The notes beneath the pieces were generated by a model, which made no database searches, was not told the origin of the DNA, and saw nothing but the letters and a program-made list of their open reading frames with translations. This document shows, one piece after another, positions 34,241 to 41,950 of a stretch of DNA of 64,000 bases. Source of the stretch: Paracoccus pantotrophus (GTDB lineage Bacteria; Pseudomonadota; Alphaproteobacteria; Rhodobacterales; Rhodobacteraceae); the NCBI RefSeq assembly GCF_008824185.1, contig NZ_CP044425.1, positions 248,001 through 312,000 on the forward strand, written 5' to 3'. The translations under genes were made by a program, and so were the position numbers. Positions within the stretch are counted from its first letter, which is position 1. Every line of letters starts with the position of its first letter.

Positions 34241-35182
34241 TTGGTTCGTCGTTACTATGATCTTCCGTCCCTCAGCGCGCTGGCCGTGTTCGAAGCGGCG
34301 GCCAGGCATTCGAGCTTCAAGCTCGCGGCGCAAGAATTGAACGTGACGCCGGGCGCGGTCAGCCGTCAGATCAAGTCCGTCGAAATGGAGCTGGGCGCAC
34401 CGCTATTCCTGAGAAACGGCAAGGGCGTCGTGCTGACCGGGGCGGGCGAGGAACTGTTCCACGTCCTGGCAAGCGGCTTTTCCCGCGCATCCGAGGTCAT
34501 CCGCTCGATCAAGGAAGGCGAGGCCTCCAACATCGTCGCGATCGCATGCAGCGATGTCTTTGCGACCATGTGGCTTATCCCGAGGATGCCGGATTTCTGG
34601 GCCCGGCATCCCAGGGTGTTCGTGGATCACGTCATCTGGGAAAACGCACGAAACTATCGCAGAAGCGATGTCGAGCTGCGGGTGCGATACGGTCTCGGCT
34701 CATGGGCTGATGAAACGGCGGAATTGCTGTTTGACGACTGGATCTATCCGGTATGCAGCCCGGATTTCGCGCGGCAGCACGAGGGGGCCGGGATCGCCGA
34801 TCTGGTGGACCTGCCGCTGCTGAGCGTGGAATGGGTCGAGCCTGACTGGCTGGGCTGGGACGAGATCCTGTTGCGCGGCGGGGTCAGGGCAGGGGCCCTG
34901 AGGGGACGGCGCTTCGGAAAGTTCAGCATCGCCTTGCAGGCCGCCATGGCCGACCAGGGGCTGGTGATCGGATGGCACCGGCTGGTCGGGCCGCTGATCG
35001 AGCAGGGCGCCCTGGTCCGTTTCACCGATCTGGTCATCCCGGCACCTGGGGGCTATTACCTGACTAGGAACAGCACGCGCAAACTGTCGGATACCGCCAT
35101 GGTCATGCGCGACTGGATCCGGGAACAGGCCCGGCAGGTGCGCGAGACCCCCTGCCCCGGCGGAGGCCGCCCTCCGGCTTGA
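34241..35182 (+). CDS. LysR family transcriptional regulator (GcvA-like), second
   Basis: Regulator of 313 residues with an N-terminal helix-turn-helix (ELNVTPGAVSRQIKSVEMEL) and an effector domain typical of GcvA-like LysR proteins. The likely start is TTG 34241 behind GAGAGG, giving an N terminus (VRRYYDLPSLSALAVFEAAA) that lines up with the LysR at 22403. An upstream ATG at 34130 lies inside the chimera's 3' end and adds non-homologous residues. It precedes the quinone-oxidoreductase-like and enolase-superfamily genes on the same strand and is a likely regulator of them. Confidence 0.9.
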   Translation: MVRRYYDLPSLSALAVFEAAARHSSFKLAAQELNVTPGAVSRQIKSVEMELGAPLFLRNGKGVVLTGAGEELFHVLASGFSRASEVIRSIKEGEASNIVAIACSDVFATMWLIPRMPDFWARHPRVFVDHVIWENARNYRRSDVELRVRYGLGSWADETAELLFDDWIYPVCSPDFARQHEGAGIADLVDLPLLSVEWVEPDWLGWDEILLRGGVRAGALRGRRFGKFSIALQAAMADQGLVIGWHRLVGPLIEQGALVRFTDLVIPAPGGYYLTRNSTRKLSDTAMVMRDWIREQARQVRETPCPGGGRPPA

Positions 35183-35227
35183 GGTGCCAGGGGATCCATT
35201 CGGATTGGTAGCGGTTCCGCGGCCCCG

Positions 35228-35244
35228 GTTGACTTCAGCTCAAC
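35228..35244. promoter_or_regulatory. Putative LysR operator before the quinone-oxidoreductase gene
   Basis: GTTGA-N7-TCAAC is a perfect 5-bp inverted repeat with a T-N11-A core, the standard form of a LysR-type site. It lies in the 175-base gap between the LysR gene and the start at 35358. The rest of this gap shows no gene. Confidence 0.5.
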
Positions 35245-35357
35245 TCGACTTGGAAATTTTCGTGCGTTGCCCCGAATCCGAACCCGCTTCTTGATGGGGG
35301 CGATCGTCTCGCACCCGCCGGGGCCGGGATCGATCCGACCGAACCAGGGAAACTGCG

Positions 35358-36461
35358 ATGTCATCAGACGATACAATTCCGATACGAATGACCGGCGCCT
35401 TGCTGACCGGCCATGGCGGATTCGAAAAGCTGGAGATCCGGGACGACCTGCCGGTCCCGGAGCCCGGGCCGGGCGAGGTGCTGATCAAGGTCGCCGCGGC
35501 CGGCATCAACAATACCGACATCAACACCCGGATCGGCTGGTATTCCAAGGGCGTCACCAGCGCGACCTCGGCCGGCGGGGCCGAAGGCTATGAAACGACG
35601 AATGACGACGACGCCAGCTGGTCCGGCACCGCCCTCACGTTCCCGCGCATCCAGGGCGCCGATTGCTGCGGACGCATCGTCGCGGTGGGCGAGGGGGTCA
35701 GTCCCGACCGCATCGGCGAGCGGGTGCTGGTGCGCAACATGCTGCGTTCCTATGTCGGCTATCGTCCCTGGGAATGCTGGACCTTCGGGTCGGAATGCGA
35801 CGGGGCCTTCGCGCAATATGCCAAGGCGCCGGCGCGCGAGACCTACAAGGTCGATTGCGACTGGAGCGATGTCGAACTGGCCTCGGTGCCCTGCGCCTAT
35901 TCGACCGCGGAAGGCATGGTCCATCGCGCGCGGGTCGGCGAGGGCGAGCATGTGCTGATCACCGGCGCATCTGGCGGGGTCGGCTCGGCGGCGATCCAGC
36001 TGGCCCGGCGCAGGGGCGCACGGGTGTCCGCCATCGCAGGACAGAACAAGGCCGAGCAATTGAAGGCCCTTGGCGCCGACCATGTGATCCCGCGCGGCGA
36101 CAGACTGGCGGACCATATCGAGCCGCAATCGGTCGATGTCGTCCTGGATGTGGTGGCCGGCCCGGCTTTCCCCGAGCTTCTCCAGGTGCTGAAGCGCGGC
36201 GGGCGCTATGCGGTGGCCGGCGCCATCGCCGGGCCGATCGTCGAACTGGACGTGCGGACACTGTATCTGAAGGATCTGACCTTCTTCGGCTGCACCTTCC
36301 AGGAAGACGAGGTCTTCGAGAACCTGATCTCCTATATCGAGCGCGGCGAGATCCGGCCGAATGTCGCCGGAACCTGGCCCCTGGAGCAGATCGTGGATGC
36401 CCAGAAGGAATTCCTGTCCAAGAGCACCGGCGGCAAGCTGGTGCTGACCATCCCCCAATAA
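35358..36461 (+). CDS. Medium-chain dehydrogenase/quinone oxidoreductase-like protein
   Basis: A 367-residue member of the zinc-alcohol-dehydrogenase superfamily. It has the N-terminal GroES-like fold (EPGPGEVLIKVAAAGINNTD near residue 33) and a Rossmann fold (ITGASGGVGSAAIQLA near residue 200). It lacks the four-Cys structural zinc lobe and usual catalytic zinc ligands, placing it nearer zinc-independent quinone oxidoreductases. An insertion near residues 60-90 and FGSECDGAFAQYA near residue 145 recall a subgroup often annotated as alcohol dehydrogenase family protein. It is 10 bases upstream of the enolase-superfamily gene, so the two probably act in one pathway. Substrate unknown. Confidence 0.85.
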   Translation: MSSDDTIPIRMTGALLTGHGGFEKLEIRDDLPVPEPGPGEVLIKVAAAGINNTDINTRIGWYSKGVTSATSAGGAEGYETTNDDDASWSGTALTFPRIQGADCCGRIVAVGEGVSPDRIGERVLVRNMLRSYVGYRPWECWTFGSECDGAFAQYAKAPARETYKVDCDWSDVELASVPCAYSTAEGMVHRARVGEGEHVLITGASGGVGSAAIQLARRRGARVSAIAGQNKAEQLKALGADHVIPRGDRLADHIEPQSVDVVLDVVAGPAFPELLQVLKRGGRYAVAGAIAGPIVELDVRTLYLKDLTFFGCTFQEDEVFENLISYIERGEIRPNVAGTWPLEQIVDAQKEFLSKSTGGKLVLTIPQ

Positions 36462-36471
36462 GGCGGCATTC

Positions 36472-37590
36472 ATGTCCGAACTTGCAATCGACAAAATCGA
36501 CGTGTTCCGGGTGGAACTGCCTTATTCGGGCGGGGTCTACACGCTGTCCGGCGGCCGGGAGTATCGCAGCTTCGATGCGACCATCGTCCGCATCACCACC
36601 GACAACGGCCTGGAAGGGTGGGGCGAAAGCACGCCCTTCGGCTCGACCTATATCGCCTCGCATGCCTTCGGGGTCCGGGCCGGCATCGCCGAGATCGCGC
36701 CGCGCCTGCTGGGGCGGGATCCGCGCCGGGTGGATCGGATCAACGACGCCATGGATCAGGCGCTGCTGGGGCACGAGCATGCCAAGACCGCGCTGGACGT
36801 GGCCTGCTGGGACATCTTCGGCAAAGCCGTGGGCATGCCGGTCTGCGACCTGCTGGGCGGGCGCACCGATGCGCGGATGCCGGTGATCTCGTCGATCTAC
36901 ATGGGCGATCCCGAGGACATGCGCCGCCGCGTGGCCGAGCATCGGGCGCGGGGCTATATCGGCCATTCGGTCAAGATCGGCGGCGATCCGGCAGAAGATG
37001 CCGCGCGCATCGCCGCATCGCTGGCCGACAAGCGGCCGGGCGAGTTCTTCATCGTGGACGCGAATGGCGGGATGAGTGTCGAGACCGCCCTGCGCATGCT
37101 GCGCCTGCTGCCGCATGGCCTGGATTTCGTACTGGAGGCGCCCTGTGCGACCTGGCGCGAATGCCTGTCCCTGCGCCGCCGCACCGACGTGCCGATCATC
37201 TTCGACGAGCTGGCGCTGAGCGATGCCTCGATCGTCCAGCTGATCGCGGATGACGCCGCCGAAGGCATCGGGCTGAAGATCTCGAAGAACGGCGGGCTGA
37301 CCCGTGGGCGGCGGCACCGCGATATCTGCCTGGCCGCCGGCTATACGGTCAGCGTGCAAGAGACCACCGGCTCGGACATCGCCTTCGCGGCCATCGTGCA
37401 TCTTGGCCAGACGGTGCCCGAGCGTCAGCTGCGATGCTTGCTGGAATGCCGCGACATGGTCTCGCTGAAGACGGCGGACGGGGCGTTCGGTGTCGAGGCG
37501 GGGCATGTCCGTGCCCCGAACGGGCCGGGCCTGGGCGTGACCCCGCGCCTTGATGTGCTGGGCGCGCCCGTCGCTTCGTATCAGCGGTAA
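36472..37590 (+). CDS. Enolase superfamily (mandelate racemase/muconate lactonizing) enzyme, hydroxyproline-type candidate
   Basis: A 372-residue enolase-superfamily protein distinct from HpbD. Metal ligands are Asp196 (VDAN), Glu222 (LEAP) and Asp245 (FDE). Candidate acid/base lysines are Lys168 (HSVKIGG) and Lys269 (GLKISKNGG). The N terminus (LPYSGGVYTLSGG, then RSFDATIVR) resembles the cis-3-hydroxy-L-proline dehydratase of Labrenzia as I recall it, so a hydroxyproline (betaine) dehydratase or epimerase is the best guess. It follows the quinone-oxidoreductase-like gene by 10 bases and precedes a hairpin and the orphan ProX gene. Not confirmed by any search. Confidence 0.85.
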   Translation: MSELAIDKIDVFRVELPYSGGVYTLSGGREYRSFDATIVRITTDNGLEGWGESTPFGSTYIASHAFGVRAGIAEIAPRLLGRDPRRVDRINDAMDQALLGHEHAKTALDVACWDIFGKAVGMPVCDLLGGRTDARMPVISSIYMGDPEDMRRRVAEHRARGYIGHSVKIGGDPAEDAARIAASLADKRPGEFFIVDANGGMSVETALRMLRLLPHGLDFVLEAPCATWRECLSLRRRTDVPIIFDELALSDASIVQLIADDAAEGIGLKISKNGGLTRGRRHRDICLAAGYTVSVQETTGSDIAFAAIVHLGQTVPERQLRCLLECRDMVSLKTADGAFGVEAGHVRAPNGPGLGVTPRLDVLGAPVASYQR

Positions 37591-37620
37591 TGGCCCGCCA
37601 CCGGCACATGATCGCGACAA

Positions 37621-37648
37621 GCCGTCAGGCGTGGGAACGCCTGACGGC
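37621..37648 (+). terminator. Hairpin after the enolase-superfamily gene
   Basis: A perfect 12-bp stem (GCCGTCAGGCGT and ACGCCTGACGGC) with loop GGGA lies 31 bases after the stop. It is followed by A-rich rather than T-rich sequence, so it is terminator-like but not a classic intrinsic terminator. Confidence 0.65.
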
Positions 37649-37669
37649 ATGCCCATGCGGAAAAATCGC

Positions 37670-37722
37670 TTGACAGAATCGCCTTCACACAGAAAATTTC
37701 GTAGCATAAATATCGTATACGA
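37670..37722 (+). promoter_or_regulatory. Promoter with TCGTATACGA operator before the orphan ProX gene
   Basis: TTGACA (37670-37675) followed 17 bases later by AAAATT (37693-37698) makes a plausible promoter. The perfect 10-bp palindrome TCGTATACGA (37713-37722) lies where transcription would begin, a place suited to repression. Thirteen bases (AATATCGTATACG, 37709-37721) are identical to the site before the racemase operon at 15382-15394. The whole stretch is A/T-rich compared with its surroundings. Confidence 0.65.
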
Positions 37723-37837
37723 ATGCACGCAAGACCGATCCATCGCGCATGTGGAATGCCCGATCACTTGGAACTGGGTCAGGAGAGAACAATGCGGCGC
37801 CCTGTCCCGATCAATGCCGCACACAGGGAGAAAGAAC

Positions 37838-38839
37838 GTGCACAGACTACTCGCTTCCACAGCCTTGGCTGCCGGCGTCTTTGGCGGCGCTTGGTCGGCC
37901 GCCGCGCAGGATTGCGGCAACGTGACCCTTGCGCTCCATAACGTCCAAAGCGCCGAACTGCTGACCTATGTCGACAAGTTCATCCTCGAGAACGGCTATG
38001 GCTGCCGTGTCGAGACCATTCCGGGGGATACGGTTCCCTCGACCACATCCATGATCGAGAAAGGCTCGCCCGATGTTTCTTCGGAAACCTGGGTGGACCT
38101 TCTGCCTGAAATCGTGCCGCAGGGGCTCAAGGACGGCAAGATCGTCTATGGCGCGCCGGCCCTGCCCGATGGCGGCATCCAGGGCTGGTGGATCCCCAGA
38201 TACCTGGCCGACGCGCATCCCGACATCAAGACGGTCGAGGATGCCCTGGCGCATCCCGAGCTTTTCCCCGACCCGGAAAACCCCGACAAGGGCGTGATCT
38301 TCAACGGCGCCGAAGGCTGGGGGGCGACGGTGGTCACCGCGCAATTGTTCAAGGCCTACGAGGCCGAGAAAAAGGGCTTCAACCTGATGCGGCCTGGTTC
38401 GGCCGCGGGCCTGGATGGCGCCATCGCCCGAGCCTATGAGCGTCAGGAAGGCTTCATCACCTATTACTGGGCGCCGACCGCGCTTCTGGGCCGGTATGAT
38501 CTGGTCCTGCTTGAGCCCAATGCCGAGCAGGATGCCGCCGAATGGCAAAGGTGCATCACCAACCTGGATTGCCCCGATCCCAAGGTGACGGCATGGCCCG
38601 TCGACACGGTCATGACCGTGGTGACCAAGGCTTTCGCCGACCGCATAGACCCGGCGATCATGGATTATTTCAACACCCGCGGCTGGAGCAATGACACCGT
38701 CGCCAGCCTGATGGCCTGGCAAGCCGAGAATCAGGCCATGGGAGAGGATGCGGCCTTGCATTTCCTGGAGGAGAACAAGGATATCTGGACGAAATGGGTT
38801 CCCGCCGAAGTCGCGGAAAAGGTCGAAGCTGCGCTTTGA
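37838..38839 (+). CDS. Glycine betaine/proline-type substrate-binding protein, orphan ProX paralogue
   Basis: Periplasmic receptor of 333 residues, clearly paralogous to the one at 27535-28533 (shared DGGxQGW, LAHPELFP, YYWAPTALLG and NDTV stretches). I place the start at GTG 37838, behind AGGGAGAAAG, giving a clean signal peptide cut after SAAA before QDCG; an in-frame ATG at 37814 is possible. No permease or ATPase follows, so it may supply the ProWV transporter at 25545-27468 with another ligand, or the transporter genes were lost. The CGTATACG site upstream ties it to the racemase operon. Confidence 0.9.
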   Translation: MHRLLASTALAAGVFGGAWSAAAQDCGNVTLALHNVQSAELLTYVDKFILENGYGCRVETIPGDTVPSTTSMIEKGSPDVSSETWVDLLPEIVPQGLKDGKIVYGAPALPDGGIQGWWIPRYLADAHPDIKTVEDALAHPELFPDPENPDKGVIFNGAEGWGATVVTAQLFKAYEAEKKGFNLMRPGSAAGLDGAIARAYERQEGFITYYWAPTALLGRYDLVLLEPNAEQDAAEWQRCITNLDCPDPKVTAWPVDTVMTVVTKAFADRIDPAIMDYFNTRGWSNDTVASLMAWQAENQAMGEDAALHFLEENKDIWTKWVPAEVAEKVEAAL

Positions 38840-38918
38840 TCGTGACCTCTGCGTCATGGCCGGGCCGATCAACCGACCTTCTGGCGCAGTGATCCGTATT
38901 TCCCGAGCCCTTTGGTTT

Positions 38919-38939
38919 GCCCGGTCGTCATGACCGGGC
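38919..38939 (+). terminator. Terminator after the orphan ProX gene
   Basis: GCCCGGTC-GTCAT-GACCGGGC is a perfect 8-bp stem followed by GGGCCTTT, a modest T tract, 79 bases after the ProX stop. It is a plausible intrinsic terminator. Confidence 0.65.
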
Positions 38940-38988
38940 GGGCCTTTCACATCCCACCCGCAAGCCTATCCACACAGGAGCAGCAAAC

Positions 38989-39129
38989 ATGGCATCCGCC
39001 GCTGCCACAAGCGGCGGCATGATAGGCTGGGACCATGGTCGGCGACCCACGACACCGGCAGCACGGCTTTCACGAACACAGGAAGAATGGCTTTCATGTC
39101 ATGCCTCACAGCAGAACCGCGACAGGTAA
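38989..39129 (+). CDS. Short frame with a strong ribosome site, unknown or remnant
   Basis: ATG 38989 is preceded by ACAGGAGCAG, a better ribosome site than many real genes here, and opens a 46-codon frame. The first residues (MASAAATSGGMIGWDHG) do not look like a signal or a family I recognise, and the rest is Arg/Ser-rich. It may be the 5' end of a lost transporter gene following the ProX paralogue, or chance. Confidence 0.25.
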   Translation: MASAAATSGGMIGWDHGRRPTTPAARLSRTQEEWLSCHASQQNRDR

Positions 39130-39270
39130 ATCACCGCTTGCGCCGTGACGATGCGACCCCCAAGGCTGTATTCAACCGATAACCGGAGTTATGTAAATAA
39201 ACTGCCAGCCCCATCCCGATCCAGGCAGATCAATGCGATCTCTGATCGTCGGCACCAGAACCTATCGTCA

Positions 39271-39849
39271 TCAGCCCGCACCGGTGTCGAGCAGCCGCCG
39301 CACCAGCTCGAAACTGTTGCGCACGCCGATCTTGCGGATCATGTTGGCGCGATGCACCTCGACCGTGCGGGGCGAACAGCCCAGCGACTTGGCGATCTCC
39401 TTGCTGGTAAAGCCATTGACCAGATAGCCGGCGACGCGCTTCTCGGCCGCAGTCAGCAGGCTGCCGGCACCAACCGCGGAATCCAGCGGCCGGTAGGTCC
39501 AGATCGCCAGCCGGTGCGGGTCGGCCTGGTCCATGGTCCGGCCGCGACCCTCCATCCAGACGATCTGCCCGTCCTTGCGCCGCATGAAGCGTTCGTCGCG
39601 ATAGAACGGCCGCTCGCGCAGCGCCTTGCGTGCCCGCTCGCCGACCAGGTCGAAATCGGTCTGGCCGGGGTAAAGGCAGCGCATGGACCGCCCCGCCAGC
39701 TCCTGCGGCGTCCAGCCGAAGACCGCCTCGACCATCAGGCTGGCGCGGACGATCACGCGCTCGGCCAGGACCAGGGTCGCATCGGGGGCGTTCTGAAAGC
39801 CAAGGCTGTCGTAATCCCTGGCCGTCAACTGGCGATGGGCTGGCTGCAT
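39271..39849 (-). CDS. PAS domain LuxR family transcriptional regulator
   Basis: Regulator of 192 residues. A PAS domain (about residues 12-115, VFGWTPQELAGRSMRCLYP) has a PAC-like tail (RRKDGQIVWMEGRGR), followed by a LuxR-type helix-turn-helix (about 128-190, LTAAEKRVAGYLVNGFTSKE, then RTVEVHRANMIRKI). There is no receiver domain, so it probably senses a ligand or cofactor directly. It is divergent from the CoA-transferase genes, with inverted repeats between them, so those genes are the likely target. Confidence 0.9.
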   Translation of the reverse strand: MQPAHRQLTARDYDSLGFQNAPDATLVLAERVIVRASLMVEAVFGWTPQELAGRSMRCLYPGQTDFDLVGERARKALRERPFYRDERFMRRKDGQIVWMEGRGRTMDQADPHRLAIWTYRPLDSAVGAGSLLTAAEKRVAGYLVNGFTSKEIAKSLGCSPRTVEVHRANMIRKIGVRNSFELVRRLLDTGAG

Positions 39850-39875
39850 GGAATACCTATTCGACTACGTATTCC
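39850..39875. promoter_or_regulatory. Inverted repeats between the PAS-LuxR and CoA-transferase genes
   Basis: GGAATAC (39850-39856) and GTATTCC (39869-39875) form a 7-bp inverted repeat with a 12-base spacer. A further imperfect pair (AATACCTAT near 39852, ATAGAGTATT near 39881) overlaps it. The repeat abuts the PAS-LuxR start and lies about 90 bases from the CoA-transferase start, so it may be the regulator's own operator. Confidence 0.5.
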
Positions 39876-39964
39876 TACGGATAGAGTATTTCCACCGCAT
39901 GCGACAAGCTCGGTCGCGGCGGAGGAGAAAGCCGGCCGTCGGATCATCATATCGAGGCGTGCGA

Positions 39965-40678
39965 ATGACAGGATCGAACAAGCTTTATCCCAGCGCGGAT
40001 GCCGCACTGGACGGGCTCTTGAAGGACGGGATGCTGATTGCGGCCGGGGGTTTCGGGCTTTGCGGCATCCCCGAACTGGCGATCGAGGCGATCCTGCGGG
40101 CGGGAACGAAGGATCTGACCATTGCCAGCAACAATTGCGGCGTGGACGGGTTCGGGCTGGGCAAGCTGCTCGACAGCCGGCAGATCCGCAAGATGATCTC
40201 CTCCTACGTGGGCGAAAACGCCGAGTTCATGCGGCAATACCTCTCGGGCGAGCTGGAGCTGGAGTTCAACCCCCAGGGCACCCTGGCCGAACGCATGCGC
40301 GCGGGCGGCGCCGGCATTCCCGGCTTCTATACCCGGACCGGCGTCGGCACCGTGGTCGCCGAGGGCAAGGAACACAAGGATTTCGACGGCCAGACCTATA
40401 TCCTGGAACGCGCCATCGTCGCCGACCTTTCCATCGTCAAGGGCTGGAAGGCGGACGAAACCGGCAACGTGATCTTTCGCAAGACGGCGCGCAACTTCAA
40501 CGTGCCGGCGGCGAAATGCGGCCGCATCTGCGTCTGCGAGGTCGAGGAGATCGTGCCGACCGGCAGCCTCGACCCCGACGCCATCCACCTGCCGGGGATC
40601 TATGTCCATCGCCTGGTCCAGGGCCAGCATGAAAAGCGCATCGAGCAGCGCACCACCCGCAAGAAGGAGGCTGTCTGA
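39965..40678 (+). CDS. scoA: 3-oxoacid CoA-transferase subunit A
   Basis: A 237-residue alpha subunit of a succinyl-CoA:3-ketoacid CoA-transferase, which activates acetoacetate or a related 3-oxoacid using succinyl-CoA. Visible are the GGFGLCGIPE motif near residue 28 and the NNCGVDGFGLG motif near residue 58, typical of subunit A. The stop overlaps the start of subunit B by one base. The PAS-LuxR gene on the opposite strand is the probable regulator. The ribosome site before ATG 39965 is weak. Confidence 0.94.
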   Translation: MTGSNKLYPSADAALDGLLKDGMLIAAGGFGLCGIPELAIEAILRAGTKDLTIASNNCGVDGFGLGKLLDSRQIRKMISSYVGENAEFMRQYLSGELELEFNPQGTLAERMRAGGAGIPGFYTRTGVGTVVAEGKEHKDFDGQTYILERAIVADLSIVKGWKADETGNVIFRKTARNFNVPAAKCGRICVCEVEEIVPTGSLDPDAIHLPGIYVHRLVQGQHEKRIEQRTTRKKEAV

Positions 40679-41307
40679 TGCCTTGGGACCGCAACCAGAT
40701 GGCGGCGCGGGCCGCGCAGGAACTGCAGGACGGCTGGTATGTTAACCTCGGGATCGGCATCCCGACGCTGGTGGCGAATTTCATCCCCGAGGGGGTGCAT
40801 GTGACGCTGCAATCGGAAAACGGCATGCTGGGCATCGGCCCCTTCCCCTATGAGGGCGAGGAGGACCCGGACCTGATCAATGCCGGCAAGCAGACGGTGA
40901 CCGAGCTGCCGCAGACCGCCTATTTCGACAGCGCCGAGAGCTTCGCGATGATCCGCGGCGGCAAGATCGCCATGGCGATCCTGGGGGCGATGGAGGTGGC
41001 CGAGAACGGCGACCTGGCGAACTGGATGATCCCGGGCAAGCTGGTCAAGGGCATGGGCGGCGCGATGGACCTGGTGGCGGGCGTCGGCCGGGTGGTGGTG
41101 GTGATGGACCACACGTCGAAGCACGGCGAGTCGAAGGTGCTGAAATCCTGCACCCTGCCGCTGACCGGCCAGGCGGTGGTCAACCGGATCATCACCAATC
41201 TGGGCGTGCTGGACGTGGTTCCGGGCGGGCTGAAGCTCGTCGAGCTGGCCGATGGCGTGAGCGAGGCCGAGCTGCGCGCTGCGACCGAGGCGACCATCGT
41301 CGGCTGA
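40678..41307 (+). CDS. scoB: 3-oxoacid CoA-transferase subunit B
   Basis: A 209-residue beta subunit. The catalytic Glu that forms the CoA thioester intermediate is in SENGMLG near residue 43, and GIGIPTLVANF is near residue 23. It is coupled to subunit A. A pair of hairpins follows. The pathway context (ketone-body or aromatic degradation) is not fixed by the neighbours. Confidence 0.95.
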   Translation: MPWDRNQMAARAAQELQDGWYVNLGIGIPTLVANFIPEGVHVTLQSENGMLGIGPFPYEGEEDPDLINAGKQTVTELPQTAYFDSAESFAMIRGGKIAMAILGAMEVAENGDLANWMIPGKLVKGMGGAMDLVAGVGRVVVVMDHTSKHGESKVLKSCTLPLTGQAVVNRIITNLGVLDVVPGGLKLVELADGVSEAELRAATEATIVG

Positions 41308-41336
41308 GCAAGCTCGGCCGAGCGTCAAGGGAGGCG

Positions 41337-41357
41337 GAGGGGGCTGTCTGCCCCCTC
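41337..41357 (+). terminator. Terminator after the CoA-transferase genes
   Basis: GAGGGGG-N7-CCCCCTC followed by TTG lies 30 bases after the scoB stop, with a second small hairpin GCGGCC-TGG-GGCCGC at 41360-41374. The pair lies in the gap before the convergent phnA gene. Confidence 0.6.
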
Positions 41358-41514
41358 TTGCGGCCTGGGGCCGCAATTCACCCCCGAGGATATTTCGGCA
41401 AGAAAGAAGGCCGGAATCGTCTGATTCGGCGTGACGCGCGGGGATGGGCGACTTCCCTGCCCTTTTCGTTCCGAAGGGCTGGCGGGCAGGCTCGGCCCCG
41501 CGGGCTTGGGCGGG

Positions 41515-41856
41515 CTATTCGGAGACCTTCTTCACGAATTGCGATTTCAGGCCCATCTGCCCGATGCCCGGAATCCGGCAGTCGATGTCGTGGTCGCCCT
41601 CGACCAGGCGGATGCCGCGCACCTTGGTGCCGACCTTGACCACCGAGGACGACCCCTTGACCTTCAGATCCTTGATCACCGTCACCGTATCGCCGTCCTT
41701 CAGGACGTTTCCGACGCTGTCGCGCACTTCGTCGGCAGGCTGGGGCCCCGCGTCCCGGGACCATTCATGCCCGCATTCCGGGCAGACAAGCAGGGCGTCC
41801 ACCTGATAGGCATAGGTGGAGGAACATTCGGGGCACGGCGGCAGGCTCTGGGTCAT
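41515..41856 (-). CDS. phnA: PhnA family zinc-ribbon protein
   Basis: A 113-residue protein with an N-terminal zinc ribbon (CPEC near residue 8, CPECGHEW near residue 25) and the conserved PhnA C-terminal domain (DGDTVTVIKDLKVKGSS, then GTKVRGIRL). The family was named from the phosphonate locus of E. coli but is not required for phosphonate use; its function is unknown. I chose ATG 41856 because it gives the standard family N terminus. It stands alone. Confidence 0.92.
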   Translation of the reverse strand: MTQSLPPCPECSSTYAYQVDALLVCPECGHEWSRDAGPQPADEVRDSVGNVLKDGDTVTVIKDLKVKGSSSVVKVGTKVRGIRLVEGDHDIDCRIPGIGQMGLKSQFVKKVSE

Positions 41857-41950
41857 GGCCGCCACTCTAGCCTTGGGCCTTGCGCTTGGCCATCGGGAAA
41901 ACTGCGGCATTCCGGGGCCTTCCGCCGCAGGCGGCGTGCCACGGCAGCGC

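Larger units (their letters stand above)
38840..39270. other. Gap with a terminator and a possible gene remnant
   Basis: This 431-bp stretch holds a terminator-like hairpin (38919-38939), a short frame with a good ribosome site (38989-39129), a CCGCCGCT/AGCGGCGG hairpin (38996-39017) and a small ATAAC-CGGA-GTTAT inverted repeat near 39180. No family resemblance is visible. Genes for a permease or ATPase, expected after a ProX gene, are absent. Confidence 0.6.
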
